Notes: generated from the sequence alone by a model not told the origin. Positions 37,776-46,500 are shown, counted from the first letter of the stretch. The stretch: DNA of 64,000 nucleotides from Peptococcaceae bacterium BRH_c8a (GCA_000961575.1 LADP01000018.1:243185-307184); one strand, 5' to 3'. A program made the numbers and translations.

Positions 37776-37824
37776 AAAACAGCCGCGCTGGCCTTTAGAA
37801 ACCAGTTCGCGGCTGTTTTTTTTT
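37776..37824. terminator. Bidirectional terminator
   Basis: AAAACAGCCGCG pairs with CGCGGCTGTTTT, with an inner CTGG/CCAG, followed by a long T run. It lies between convergent genes. Confidence 0.85.
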
Positions 37825-37861
37825 ATCATAAGGTGAAAAAAGAGAAAAGGGTCACAGAATA

Positions 37862-38287
37862 CTATTTTGTTTTTAGATCATCGGCCTGCGTAAGCTCAAA
37901 CTCGGTCAACCAGTCGTGCAGCCGCTCGAACAGTAGTCCCACAACAAACCATAGTGGGGCCATGTCCAGGCGGATCAGCCCGTTAACCTGCCAGCCTTCC
38001 CGGTAAACCCAGGGGCTAGTGCCAACCAGAGAGCGGATTACAGCGCCGGTGGCATACTCCAAAACCCAGATTACCAACACCCAGACCAAACCTCGCAGGT
38101 ACCAGTGCAGGGGGCGCATGGCGTTATGCAGCGGTTCCAGAAAAACTGCCAGCCCATATATGGGAAACATCCACAGGTAGGTGTGACCCTCCAGACGCGG
38201 GCTCCCCTGCATCGCGGAACCCAACCCTGTGTATGCCACCTCCAGACCCCAGCCAAGTAAGCCGTAAATGAAAAATCTAATGCTCAT
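37862..38287 (-). CDS. CmpB-type (PF06541-like) putative membrane transporter protein
   Basis: This 141-residue protein has about four membrane helices. It resembles the putative ABC-transporter type IV (CmpB) family through Leu-Leu-Gly-Trp near the N terminus, Leu-Trp-Met-Phe-Pro-Ile-Tyr-Gly, and Glu-Tyr-Ala-Thr-Gly. The family's transport role is only predicted. It stands alone. Confidence 0.75.
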   Translation of the reverse strand: MSIRFFIYGLLGWGLEVAYTGLGSAMQGSPRLEGHTYLWMFPIYGLAVFLEPLHNAMRPLHWYLRGLVWVLVIWVLEYATGAVIRSLVGTSPWVYREGWQVNGLIRLDMAPLWFVVGLLFERLHDWLTEFELTQADDLKTK

Positions 38288-38416
38288 AGATTTATTTTGC
38301 GCCGAAAGGCAGTAATTATAGGGTCTAAAATCAATAGTAATAAATTGGCAGGAAGGTTTTTAAGCCACGTTCGTCGAAGGCTTTTCTGAAAATTCCAGCC
38401 CCGGAGGTGATAAAAA

Positions 38417-39649
38417 ATGGGTTACGTTATTGTAGGCAACAGCGCCGCCGGGATAACTGCCGCCGGTACACTGCGGCGGCTGGAACCGGACGCCCGTATA
38501 ACGGTGGTTGATTCGGACCAGCACGGAGCCTACGCCCGGTGCATGATTCCCGATGTTGTGGCCGGGAAAGCCGATCTGAACGGTATATTATTTCGGAGTA
38601 CTGAATTTTACCAGGAACTGAATATAGAGTTGGCGCATGACCGGGTGGTTTCGGTGCACCCGGATAAGCACCTGGTTAAACTGGCCGCTGGCAAGGAATT
38701 GGGTTACCAGCGATTGCTGTTGGCCTCGGGATCACGCCCGGTTAAGCCACAGGTGGAAGGGATGAATTTAAGTGGTGTACTTAATCTGCGTACTTATGCC
38801 GATGCCTCCAGCCTGGCCGTTCTAGCAGAGAAGTCGCGCCGGGCTGTAGTACTGGGTGGCGGTATGGTGGGATTAAAAGGAGCTTTAGCCCTGCGTAAGA
38901 AAGGGCTGCCCAGGGTGACGATACTAATGAAAAGCAACCGCCTGCTGAACCGCCAGCTTCCCCCTGAGGCGGCAGAACTACTGGAACGAGAATTAACGCT
39001 GGCCGGAGTGACTATTATCCGTGGAATTAACCCAAAATCCATCAGCGGTCTGGGTGAACAAGCGCATACAGTGGTTTTTGAAAACGGTCGGGAGTTGTTG
39101 GCTGATATCGTGCTGGTCGCCAAGGGAGTACGCCCCAACGCTGAAATGATTAAGGACGCCGGCGGGCTGACTGACCGCGGGGTTAGGGTTAACGATTACC
39201 TGCAGACTTCGCTGACAGACGTTTATGCCGCCGGCGACTGCATAGAAGTAACGGATGCCGTTACCGGCCGCAAGGCGCCTGCCGGCCTGTGGCCACTAGC
39301 GGTGGAACAGGGCCGGTATGCGGCTTTCAATATGGCCGGCCAACGGCAGAAATACCCGCCACCGGTGGCTGCCATGAACGCGGTTCAATTCGGGGATCTG
39401 GCCTTAATTTCTGTCGGCCCAGTTGATTATCCCGGAGACGAGGTCTACACTTTCGGTCCCCGGAACCGGCTGTACCGGCGGCTTGTGTTCCGGGGCGGGT
39501 GCCTGGTAAGCGCGGTGTTTACCGGAGAGGTGGAAAAATCCGGACTTTATACGTGGCTAATCCGCAGTGGTCGCCGGGTGACGGATACCCTGCGCAGTAA
39601 AATGGTGGCCGGAACACTAACGGCCGCCGACCTGTCCCTGTCCAGGTGA
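38417..39649 (+). CDS. FAD-dependent NAD(P)H oxidoreductase of the CO dehydrogenase cluster
   Basis: This 410-residue flavoprotein has an N-terminal FAD-binding Gly-Asn-Ser-Ala-Ala-Gly, a central NAD(P)-binding Gly-Gly-Gly-Met-Val-Gly, and the Ala-Ala-Gly-Asp-Cys-Ile-Glu motif, as in NADH oxidase and nitrite-reductase-like flavoproteins. It is 45 bases upstream of cooS and in one operon with cooS and the Fe-S protein. Such FNOR-like partners are known beside CooS, where they probably move electrons from CO to NAD(P)+ through the Fe-S protein. A GGAGGTG site precedes ATG. Confidence 0.9.
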   Translation: MGYVIVGNSAAGITAAGTLRRLEPDARITVVDSDQHGAYARCMIPDVVAGKADLNGILFRSTEFYQELNIELAHDRVVSVHPDKHLVKLAAGKELGYQRLLLASGSRPVKPQVEGMNLSGVLNLRTYADASSLAVLAEKSRRAVVLGGGMVGLKGALALRKKGLPRVTILMKSNRLLNRQLPPEAAELLERELTLAGVTIIRGINPKSISGLGEQAHTVVFENGRELLADIVLVAKGVRPNAEMIKDAGGLTDRGVRVNDYLQTSLTDVYAAGDCIEVTDAVTGRKAPAGLWPLAVEQGRYAAFNMAGQRQKYPPPVAAMNAVQFGDLALISVGPVDYPGDEVYTFGPRNRLYRRLVFRGGCLVSAVFTGEVEKSGLYTWLIRSGRRVTDTLRSKMVAGTLTAADLSLSR

Positions 39650-39694
39650 GCGCTAAAATAGATTTGTATTCCTCACTAAAGGAGGTAACGAAAT

Positions 39695-41596
39695 ATGAAA
39701 TCCAAAGACCCGGCAGTTAACCGGTTAATTAACGTGGCACTGGACAGGGGCGTGGAAACCGTCTGGGATCGCCTGGCGGCCCAGCAGCCCCAGTGTGGAT
39801 TCGGTGAACTGGGGGTGTGCTGCCGTAACTGCGCTCAGGGGCCCTGCCGCATCAGTCCTTTTGGTGACGGGCCGCAGCGGGGAGTTTGTGGTGCCGATGC
39901 GCACACTATCGTAGCTAGAAACCTGGTGCGGGCCATTACAGCGGGCTGTGCCGCACATTCGGGGCATGCCAAACACCTGGCCCATGCCCTGCACAAAGGC
40001 CTTTCCGGTAAGGCCCCTGCTTACGGGGTTAAAGACGAGGTTAAACTGCGGGCGTTGGCAGCCCGGCTGGGGCTGGATGCTGAAAAAACAGCCGATGCAT
40101 TGGCCCGGGATGTTCTGGGTATCGCACTGGCGCAGTTTGCCGAAGGGGAAGGGCCAATGCCCTGGGCCACTACCGTGATGACCGAAGGCCGCACCCAAAG
40201 GCTTGCTGAATTGGGCGCATTGCCCACCGGCATAGAAAATACCATAGCCGAGATGATGCACCGCACTCACCTGGGGGTGGATGCTGACCCGGTAAACCTT
40301 CTGTTGGGCGGGATAACTTGTTCGGTAGCGGACATGGCGGGCAGTCATATGGCCACCGACCTGGCCGATATTATGTTCGGCACCCCTGAGCCCGTGGTTA
40401 CCGAGGCCAACCTGGGCGTAATGAATGAAAATATGGTCAATATAGCCCTGCACGGGCACAACCCGGTGGTGAGTGACGTGCTGGTGCAGGTGGCCCGGGA
40501 AATGGAAGACCAGGCCAAAGAAGTTGGGGCAGAAGGAATTAACTTGTTGGGAGTTTGCTGCACCGGGAACGAAGTGCTGATGCGCCATGGTATTCCGTCC
40601 ATCACTCATTCCATTTCCCAGGAACTTCCCCTGCTCACCGGCGCGCTGGATGCCATGGTGGTTGATTACCAGTGTGTTTACCCGTCACTGGCCGGGGTGG
40701 CCCAGTGCTGTGGTACGCCCCTAATTACCACCATGGATATGGCCAAGATACCCGGCGCAACACACATTGGCGTCAGGGAAGAGGAGGCCCGGGAAAAAGC
40801 CCGCGAAATCGTGAACCTGGCGCTGGAGGCCTATCAAAGGCGGCTGGGCAGGCCGGTTAACATACCGCAATATAAGGAAAAGGTGGTGGCCGGCTTTTCC
40901 GTGGAAGCTGTGGTGCAGGCACTGGCAGCGGTGAATGCAGATGACCCGCTTAAGCCACTTATAGATAGCATTGTAAGCGGCAGCATCCAGGGTGTGGTTT
41001 TGATGGCCGGGTGTAATAACGTCAAGGTGCCCCAGGATCATAATTTCTTGACCATTGCCCGGGAACTGGTGGCTCGGGACGTGCTGATACTGGCCACGGG
41101 CTGTGGAGCTGGAGCTTACGCCCGCCACGGTATGCTAACGCCGGAAGCCGTGGGTGAGTTTGCCGGACCGGGGCTTAAAGCCGTACTCACAGCCGTTGGC
41201 GAGGCTGCAGGCCTAGGCGGTCCGCTACCTCTTATCCTGCACATGGGATCCTGCGTGGATAACAGCCGGGCGGTGGATTTGGCGGTGGCTGTGGCCAATA
41301 AACTGGGGGTGGATGTGGATAAGCTTCCGGTAGCGGCTTCTGCTCCTGAATTTAAAACCGAAAAAGCGGTGGCTATCGGTGCTTACGCCGTGGCTTTGGG
41401 GATGCCGGTACATTTGGGTGTTGTTCCGCCCGTGTTAGGCAGTGCCCAGGTAACTTCGCTGCTGACGGCAGGTATCAAAAATCTCCTCGGCGGTTACTTC
41501 ATCGTGGAGACGGACCCTGTGGAAAGCGCCCGGCTCATATTTGAGGCATTACAGGAACGGCGTCAGGGTCTCGAACTGCCTACCAGGGCCTGGTAA
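39695..41596 (+). CDS. cooS: Anaerobic Ni-Fe carbon monoxide dehydrogenase catalytic subunit
   Basis: This 633-residue enzyme interconverts CO and CO2. The N-terminal cluster region reads Cys-Cys-Arg-Asn-Cys-Ala-Gln-Gly-Pro-Cys-Arg, with Gly-Val-Cys-Gly-Ala after it, giving ligands for the B and D clusters. C-cluster ligands are visible in Cys-Cys-Thr-Gly-Asn-Glu, Asp-Tyr-Gln-Cys, Gly-Cys-Asn-Asn-Val, Gly-Cys-Gly-Ala and Gly-Ser-Cys-Val-Asp. No acetyl-CoA synthase genes adjoin it, so it is a stand-alone CODH tied to the FAD oxidoreductase and the ferredoxin-like protein, probably for CO oxidation or redox balance. Confidence 0.97.
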   Translation: MKSKDPAVNRLINVALDRGVETVWDRLAAQQPQCGFGELGVCCRNCAQGPCRISPFGDGPQRGVCGADAHTIVARNLVRAITAGCAAHSGHAKHLAHALHKGLSGKAPAYGVKDEVKLRALAARLGLDAEKTADALARDVLGIALAQFAEGEGPMPWATTVMTEGRTQRLAELGALPTGIENTIAEMMHRTHLGVDADPVNLLLGGITCSVADMAGSHMATDLADIMFGTPEPVVTEANLGVMNENMVNIALHGHNPVVSDVLVQVAREMEDQAKEVGAEGINLLGVCCTGNEVLMRHGIPSITHSISQELPLLTGALDAMVVDYQCVYPSLAGVAQCCGTPLITTMDMAKIPGATHIGVREEEAREKAREIVNLALEAYQRRLGRPVNIPQYKEKVVAGFSVEAVVQALAAVNADDPLKPLIDSIVSGSIQGVVLMAGCNNVKVPQDHNFLTIARELVARDVLILATGCGAGAYARHGMLTPEAVGEFAGPGLKAVLTAVGEAAGLGGPLPLILHMGSCVDNSRAVDLAVAVANKLGVDVDKLPVAASAPEFKTEKAVAIGAYAVALGMPVHLGVVPPVLGSAQVTSLLTAGIKNLLGGYFIVETDPVESARLIFEALQERRQGLELPTRAW

Positions 41597-41612
41597 AGGG
41601 GGTACTGTAGAG

Positions 41613-42110
41613 TTGAAAAATGAAATTTTAATGCGGTACGAACGATGCCTGGGATGCCGATCATGCGAATTGGCCTGCGCGGCGGCCCACAGCCAGGCGG
41701 GCAGCATTATTGGTGCAATATTGGCTGGAGAAAAGCCGGCCAATAGAGTCTTCGTTAGTCAGGTGGGGGATACAAAGGTGCCTCTTAACTGCCGTCATTG
41801 TGAGGACGCCCCCTGTATTGATGCCTGTATCACTGGCGCCATGCACCGTGAACCATCTGGTGCCGTTACCAACGAGGGTGGCACAAGCCGCTGCACCGGT
41901 TGTTGGATGTGCGTGATGGTCTGCCCCTACGGGGTAATTCGCAGCGATCTGATCCAACGCCGGGCGGTCAAGTGTGACCTGGCTTGCCTGGACGACGGAG
42001 GCATTCCCGCCTGCGTGCGCTCCTGCCCCACCGGTGCACTAGTGCTGGCTCCGGTGGAAGAGATCAGCAGTGCCCGGCGCAAACAATTTTTGATTCCGCA
42101 AATTGGTTAA
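41613..42110 (+). CDS. cooF: CooF-like 4Fe-4S electron transfer protein
   Basis: This 165-residue protein has four cysteine clusters: Cys-Leu-Gly-Cys-Arg-Ser-Cys, Cys-Arg-His-Cys-Glu-Asp-Ala-Pro-Cys, Cys-Thr-Gly-Cys-Trp-Met-Cys and a C-terminal Cys-x3-Cys plus Cys-x3-Cys-Pro pattern. This fits four 4Fe-4S centres, as in CooF/HycB/DmsB-type proteins. It should take electrons from CooS. TTG 41613 follows an AAAGGGGG site at a normal distance; a longer frame from 41541 would overlap cooS and is unlikely. Confidence 0.93.
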   Translation: MKNEILMRYERCLGCRSCELACAAAHSQAGSIIGAILAGEKPANRVFVSQVGDTKVPLNCRHCEDAPCIDACITGAMHREPSGAVTNEGGTSRCTGCWMCVMVCPYGVIRSDLIQRRAVKCDLACLDDGGIPACVRSCPTGALVLAPVEEISSARRKQFLIPQIG

Positions 42111-42127
42111 AAGAAGTAAAAGAAAGT

Positions 42128-42193
42128 AAAAAGGGGACAGGCTACTTTTTTCTTGCAAGTGCAAGAATGTAGAAAGTAGCTGCCCCCTTTTTT
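42128..42193. repeat. GGGGACAG palindromic repeat, copy 3
   Basis: The left arm GGGGACAGGCTACTTTT matches the arm at 9464 and pairs with AAAGTAGC and CCCCC on the right. A second inner palindrome TTCTTGCA/TGCAAGAA forms the tip. It lies just after cooF and probably ends that operon. Confidence 0.85.
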
Positions 42194-42206
42194 GTTTGTA
42201 TGTGTG

Positions 42207-42380
42207 TTATTCTGTTGTTGCTTTAACTGCTGGCCGAAACATATCGAGAATGCCAAGCAGGATGTGCGCAAGGCCAAACCCCATGATGCCGGCACCCCAA
42301 AGGTCACCCACATACCACCCGATTAGGGTAACAATGACACCCAAACCGGCGACGATATAACTAGTAGTATTGCGTTGCAA
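42207..42380 (-). CDS. Small two-helix membrane protein (57 aa)
   Basis: On the complement strand TTG 42380 has a perfect AGGAGG site nine bases upstream and opens a 57-codon frame. It encodes a polar start, a hydrophobic helix at about residues 8-24, a Trp-Tyr-Val-Gly-Asp-Leu-Trp turn, a second hydrophobic helix at about 29-47, and a short basic tail. I do not know the family. It was probably missed by ATG-only gene finders because of its TTG start. Confidence 0.7.
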   Translation of the reverse strand: MQRNTTSYIVAGLGVIVTLIGWYVGDLWGAGIMGFGLAHILLGILDMFRPAVKATTE

Positions 42381-42530
42381 TCAAACCGCCTCCTGTTTAT
42401 TTACTAGGTTTTTAATATATTTTCCACTTATTGGCTGTTTTATTCAAAATCGTCTAAAAATAAATAAAAAAAAGCCCGGTGGCTAACCGGACAGTGTTTC
42501 GAAAGGTAAATGCTTAATTTCTAATTGCTT

Positions 42531-42776
42531 TTAGGATATTTTTTGCAGGTTCTCCTGTTGCTTCTGACGCTTATTGTGTAGTTCCTCTGCATAGTCAGTG
42601 GATATTAGATATAAATTAACCCATAAATCATGTTCATTATGCTTGCCCTCTAACTCGGTGGCCAGGATTTTAAATTTCTTGTTTACCCTGTCCTTGAAGG
42701 AAGAGAACTCAACTAGCAGATCCACAACTTCGCGTTGATTGTACGATGCCCCGTCTTTAATGGTTTTAACGGCCAC
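42531..42776 (-). CDS. Hypothetical 81-aa protein
   Basis: This small soluble protein starts at GTG 42776 after a GGGGGGTGAAAG tract. It is rich in charged and Gln/Asn residues and looks mostly helical, with a C-terminal Gln/Lys/Glu-rich helix. I do not recognise it. It stands alone between convergent or tandem minus-strand genes. Confidence 0.5.
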   Translation of the reverse strand: MAVKTIKDGASYNQREVVDLLVEFSSFKDRVNKKFKILATELEGKHNEHDLWVNLYLISTDYAEELHNKRQKQQENLQKIS

Positions 42777-42874
42777 GCTCTTTCACCCCCCGCTTGCAAC
42801 AGGTATTTACCATATTATAAATCAAATGGGATATAATGTTAAGAACAATAATTGTCTATTAATTGGATTTTAAA

Positions 42875-42909
42875 AGGAAAAAAGGGAGGCCCCTTATAAG
42901 GGGCCTCCC
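42875..42909 (-). terminator. Terminator of the Gln-rich protein gene
   Basis: A perfect 26-base palindrome GGGAGGCCCC...GGGGCCTCCC at 42884-42909 is followed on the complement strand by a T-rich run. Confidence 0.85.
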
Positions 42910-42937
42910 AAACTGGTATGCAATTGAGTCAACCTGA

Positions 42938-43642
42938 TTAGAACGTGGGGTTGTATGCGGACTGCCCAAACTGGCTGCTCTGGTTGGACATGTTTTGATT
43001 CATCCGGTTGGCCATGGCTTGCTGCGCCTGCTGGCTAATAGCCTGATTTTGGGCAAAACTCTGATTTTGCTGGTTTTGCAATTGGTTTTGTTGATTTTGG
43101 AATTGATTGTAACCCTGATTGCCGCCAAACTGGTTTTGTGACGCGTAGCCGCTGGCTGCGCCAGGGGTGGCGTAGGTTTGTGCAAATCCGCCTATACTGG
43201 GTGATTGATATGTTCCCGTGCTAAAACCGGCACCGAAACGCTGTTGTTGTAAAGGAGCGACCGAAGTGTAGTTAGGTTGATAATGTTGTTGATTTCCCAT
43301 CATGCCTGTCTGGCTGGTGGAAAACTGGGAACCAAAAGTCATGGGTTGTTGAGCATACCCGCCAGCATAAGCGGTACCGAACTGATTGCCGGTCTGGCTC
43401 ATGCTCTGAGTTGCCTGTTGGGCTGCGCCGCTGACGAGATTCAAGTCGTTGTTAATCTGATTGCAGACCTGTTGAATGCGTTGCAGTTGTTGACTGGCGT
43501 TTACTTCGTGCTGATGCAATTGTTGTAACTGGGATGCGTTGCTTTGCTCGAACTGCTGTAACTGGGAGGTCATCTGAGAAATGTTGTTAATTTCCTGGCG
43601 CAGTCTTTGGATTTGCTGTTGCAGTTGATAGATTTGATCCAT
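42938..43642 (-). CDS. Gln/Asn-rich low-complexity protein
   Basis: This protein of about 234 residues begins with a Gln-rich coiled coil (residues 1-70, with heptads and Gln runs). It continues as a Gln/Asn/Gly/Ser-rich disordered segment resembling prion-like or spore-coat-associated sequences. ATG 43642 has an AAGGGGGT site; the extra 26 codons of the longer frame are not needed. It shares its compositional style with the CotF-type protein at 22464-23156. A coat or surface role is inference. Confidence 0.65.
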   Translation of the reverse strand: MDQIYQLQQQIQRLRQEINNISQMTSQLQQFEQSNASQLQQLHQHEVNASQQLQRIQQVCNQINNDLNLVSGAAQQATQSMSQTGNQFGTAYAGGYAQQPMTFGSQFSTSQTGMMGNQQHYQPNYTSVAPLQQQRFGAGFSTGTYQSPSIGGFAQTYATPGAASGYASQNQFGGNQGYNQFQNQQNQLQNQQNQSFAQNQAISQQAQQAMANRMNQNMSNQSSQFGQSAYNPTF

Positions 43643-43735
43643 AAAGTTACCCCCTTGGAATAGTTTTGTTTTTACATCCACGTATATTATGTTCCAAGTG
43701 ATGCTTAATATTAGTGGCATTTGATGGTAAAAAAT

Positions 43736-45325
43736 TTACTGGGCAACATTTTTCTTAACATCGCCCAGCGTATGCCATCCCGTGGGACTGAGTACGAAAC
43801 CGTTTATGTGCGGAGCAGTGGCGGCGTGATAAAGACTATGACCAAGCACCACCCAGGGGGTATCTTGGTTCAGTATTTCCTGGGCCTGGGCGTAAAGTTG
43901 GCGGCGAATTTCCATATCTGTAGTGTTTCTTCCGCTAATCAGTATTGTTTCCAGTTGGGTACTGCGGTAGTGGGTAATATTCTGACCATGTTCTATTTGA
44001 TCTGGGGCCAGCAGGGTATACAGAAAATTGTCCGGGTCTCCGTTATCACTAATCCAACCGTACAGGAAGGCATCTCCTTCCCGCCTCTGTAGAGCTTCCT
44101 TGAACTGATTCCAGGGATAAGCTCTTACATTGATGGTGATTCCGGCCCGGGCTGCTGACTTGGCCAGTGCTTCGGCCAATTCCTTCCCGCCACCGGGAGT
44201 GTATGGCCGGGAGTCAGAGTAAGTAATCAGCGTGAAAGACAACCCCTTCTGGTGACCGGCATCATTCAACAACTGGGCTGCCGTAGTTTGGTCATAGCCG
44301 GGCCGTTCATTTGATTCGCTGCCCATAACACCCGGCGGAAGATGCCCGGTTGCCGGCTGGGCCTGCTGTAAACCCAGGTGCTTGTACACCTCGTTTAAAT
44401 CTAGGGCCCGGGCCACCGCTTTACGCACTACGACGCTGTTAAATGGTGCTCGTTCGGTATAAAAGCCAAGGTAGCATATGTCGAGACCGGTGGTTCTAAA
44501 TACCGGGTAACCCTGAAAACGCACCCTGGTTGCGTCATTAAAAGTTAAATCCAGCGCAATATCGGACTGCCCATGCAAAAGCATTTCCGACTGCAGCAAT
44601 GAATCTGTAACAGTTAAAAAAGCTATCTCTTGCACCCCGGGTGTTGATGCCCAGTAATGCGGGTTGGCGCGAAGTAATATTCCGCCTTCTATTTCCCCAG
44701 CCGGGATATAAGGGCCGGTTCCCGGCGGCGGCACAGGGTTTCCGTCTGCGCTGTCGTGTGCAACTGGGCCTACTACCGGTGCCGCCATCGGCACGGCCAA
44801 ATTGTTTAAAAAAGGAGCGAAAGGGTACTTTAAATGAAATCGGACGACGTAATTATCTACCACCTCAATCTTTTGCACGGGAGCGTAAACAAAATCGGCG
44901 TAGCTGGTTTGATTATTTTTAGACGCTGTTTGCCTTTTTATGCTAGACTCTACCCAACGGGCGTCCAATGGCGTTCCATCGTGGAATAGGACATTACGGC
45001 GCAGGTTAAATGTCCATACCTTGGCATCCTCGGATACTTCCCATGAACGGGCCAGGCATGGTTCCACCTGTATTGTGCCGGGTTTAAACCGCACCAGGCC
45101 TTCGTATATATTGGCTGTAACCCGCAGTGACCCGGTGTCTGATGCCAGGGCCGGATCAAGGTTCTTAACGGCATATTCTTGGGTAACCACAAGCCGGTTG
45201 GGTGATATTTCAGCATTAACCGTAGTATTTACGCCGCTTTGTTCTCGTTGCTTTTCCTGGCTTAAAACTAGAAACGCTGCTAGACACAGAATAATAATAA
45301 AAAAAATATTTAACCTTTTTTCCAT
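43736..45325 (-). CDS. Peptide/nickel-type ABC substrate-binding protein
   Basis: This 529-residue protein of the family 5 solute-binding group (OppA/DppA/NikA) has a hydrophobic N-terminal export signal without a clear lipobox Cys. It has the family segment Gly-Leu-Val-Arg-Phe-Lys-Pro-Gly, followed by Leu-Ala-Arg-Ser-Trp-Glu-Val-Ser. No permease or ATPase genes lie beside it, so it is an orphan that may feed a transporter encoded elsewhere. Confidence 0.88.
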   Translation of the reverse strand: MEKRLNIFFIIILCLAAFLVLSQEKQREQSGVNTTVNAEISPNRLVVTQEYAVKNLDPALASDTGSLRVTANIYEGLVRFKPGTIQVEPCLARSWEVSEDAKVWTFNLRRNVLFHDGTPLDARWVESSIKRQTASKNNQTSYADFVYAPVQKIEVVDNYVVRFHLKYPFAPFLNNLAVPMAAPVVGPVAHDSADGNPVPPPGTGPYIPAGEIEGGILLRANPHYWASTPGVQEIAFLTVTDSLLQSEMLLHGQSDIALDLTFNDATRVRFQGYPVFRTTGLDICYLGFYTERAPFNSVVVRKAVARALDLNEVYKHLGLQQAQPATGHLPPGVMGSESNERPGYDQTTAAQLLNDAGHQKGLSFTLITYSDSRPYTPGGGKELAEALAKSAARAGITINVRAYPWNQFKEALQRREGDAFLYGWISDNGDPDNFLYTLLAPDQIEHGQNITHYRSTQLETILISGRNTTDMEIRRQLYAQAQEILNQDTPWVVLGHSLYHAATAPHINGFVLSPTGWHTLGDVKKNVAQ

Positions 45326-45457
45326 CTACTTAACCTCCGCTACTTAGTTGCCCTGTGTAATAACCATATTAAACAATTAATGTAAATATAAGTTATTTTC
45401 TTCATTAATCGGTAAATCCCTTTGTAAAACAGGGCAAAAATAGAGGAGGTTAAGCAA

Positions 45458-45508
45458 ATGTCCAAATACCGATTTTTAATTGATAGCATTTTTGATATTT
45501 GTAGTTAA
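45458..45508 (+). CDS. Possible 16-codon leader ORF upstream of nfo
   Basis: ATG 45458 has an AGGAGGT site eight bases upstream and opens 16 codons ending in TAA at 45508. The next AGGAGGT site, for the endonuclease gene, follows at once. So strong a site on such a short frame may mean a leader peptide that couples or regulates translation. It could also be chance or a decayed gene. Confidence 0.35.
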   Translation: MSKYRFLIDSIFDICS

Positions 45509-45522
45509 CAGGAGGTTATGGT

Positions 45523-46380
45523 ATGCAGGTTAAATTTGGCCCGGCGGGGAACTCGGATTCTTTTTACCAGGCAGGGCATAAATCTTCTTTGGAGATGCCG
45601 CGCTGGCTGGAGGGGATGGGACTTACTGCTTACGAGTACCAGTGCGTACGCGGAGTGCATCTTAAAGAAGAAACGGCCGGCAAGTTGGGGGAAGCAGCCC
45701 GCAAGCACAATGTGGCACTGAGTATTCACGGGCCTTATTACATCAGCCTTACTGCCACAGACCCGGGCATAAAGGAAAAGACACAAAAACATTTTATTGA
45801 TGCGTTGCGAGCGGCTCATTGGATGGGTGCACGTGTGGTGGTTTTTCACCCCGGAGGTGGTGCGGGGAACCAGCGCGCCGGCACCCTCAAAAGAGTCCGC
45901 GACCGGCTGGCTGAACTGCTGGATATAGCCGCTGACCAGGGTTTTGGTGCTATACCGGTGGCGCCTGAAACCATGGGGAAGGCCTCGCTACTGGGCAACT
46001 TGGATGAGGTGCTGGAACTATGTACTCTGGGGGAAAATGTAATACCTGCCATTGACTTTGGTCACTTACACGCAGCCGGAGCGGGAGCCCTGAGGGAAGA
46101 AGAGCATTTCGCCGCCGTGCTGAATCGGGTAGAGGAGGTGCTGGGCGCCGCAGCGCTGCAAAAACTCCATATCCATTTCAGTCCCGTGGAATTTACCGGA
46201 GCTGGAGAGCGCCGTCACCGAACCATGTTGGACGATGGTTACGGTCCTGATTTTGCTTTACTGGCCCGGCAGATTGTGCAGCGGGGTATGGCACCCACAG
46301 TTATATGCGAGTCCAGCGGAAGGCAGGCCGAGGATGCGCTGCATTTTAAACGTTTATATGAGATGGCGGCTGGCAGTTAG
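45523..46380 (+). CDS. nfo: Endonuclease IV-family (deoxyribonuclease IV) protein
   Basis: This 285-residue TIM-barrel protein cleaves abasic sites in the Nfo family. Visible metal-ligand motifs are His-Gly-Pro-Tyr-Tyr, Phe-His-Pro-Gly-Gly, Pro-Glu-Thr-Met-Gly, Asp-Phe-Gly-His-Leu-His, His-Ile-His-Phe and Cys-Glu-Ser-Ser near the C terminus. ATG 45523 follows AGGAGGT. Confidence 0.9.
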   Translation: MQVKFGPAGNSDSFYQAGHKSSLEMPRWLEGMGLTAYEYQCVRGVHLKEETAGKLGEAARKHNVALSIHGPYYISLTATDPGIKEKTQKHFIDALRAAHWMGARVVVFHPGGGAGNQRAGTLKRVRDRLAELLDIAADQGFGAIPVAPETMGKASLLGNLDEVLELCTLGENVIPAIDFGHLHAAGAGALREEEHFAAVLNRVEEVLGAAALQKLHIHFSPVEFTGAGERRHRTMLDDGYGPDFALLARQIVQRGMAPTVICESSGRQAEDALHFKRLYEMAAGS

Positions 46381-46438
46381 TATTATAGTGAAGAATATTT
46401 TTATGCTGAAACATTTGAAGAATTAGAGCATAGCATAG

Positions 46439-46483
46439 AAAAAGTGAGTGCCTTGGCCTGATACAGAAAGGCACTCACTTTTT
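46439..46483. terminator. Bidirectional terminator between nfo and the Gly-zipper gene
   Basis: AAAAAGTGAGTGCCTT pairs with AAGGCACTCACTTTTT over 16 perfect base pairs between convergent genes. Confidence 0.9.
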
Positions 46484-46500
46484 AGAAGGCTGTTTTTGTA

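Noticed and set aside
39725..40609. A 294-residue minus-strand frame opposite cooS
   Set aside because: It is the antisense of a clearly identified gene and has no family motif.
41541..41612. Extension of the CooF-like protein to an upstream start
   Set aside because: It would overlap cooS by more than 50 bases, and the TTG at 41613 has a well placed ribosome site.
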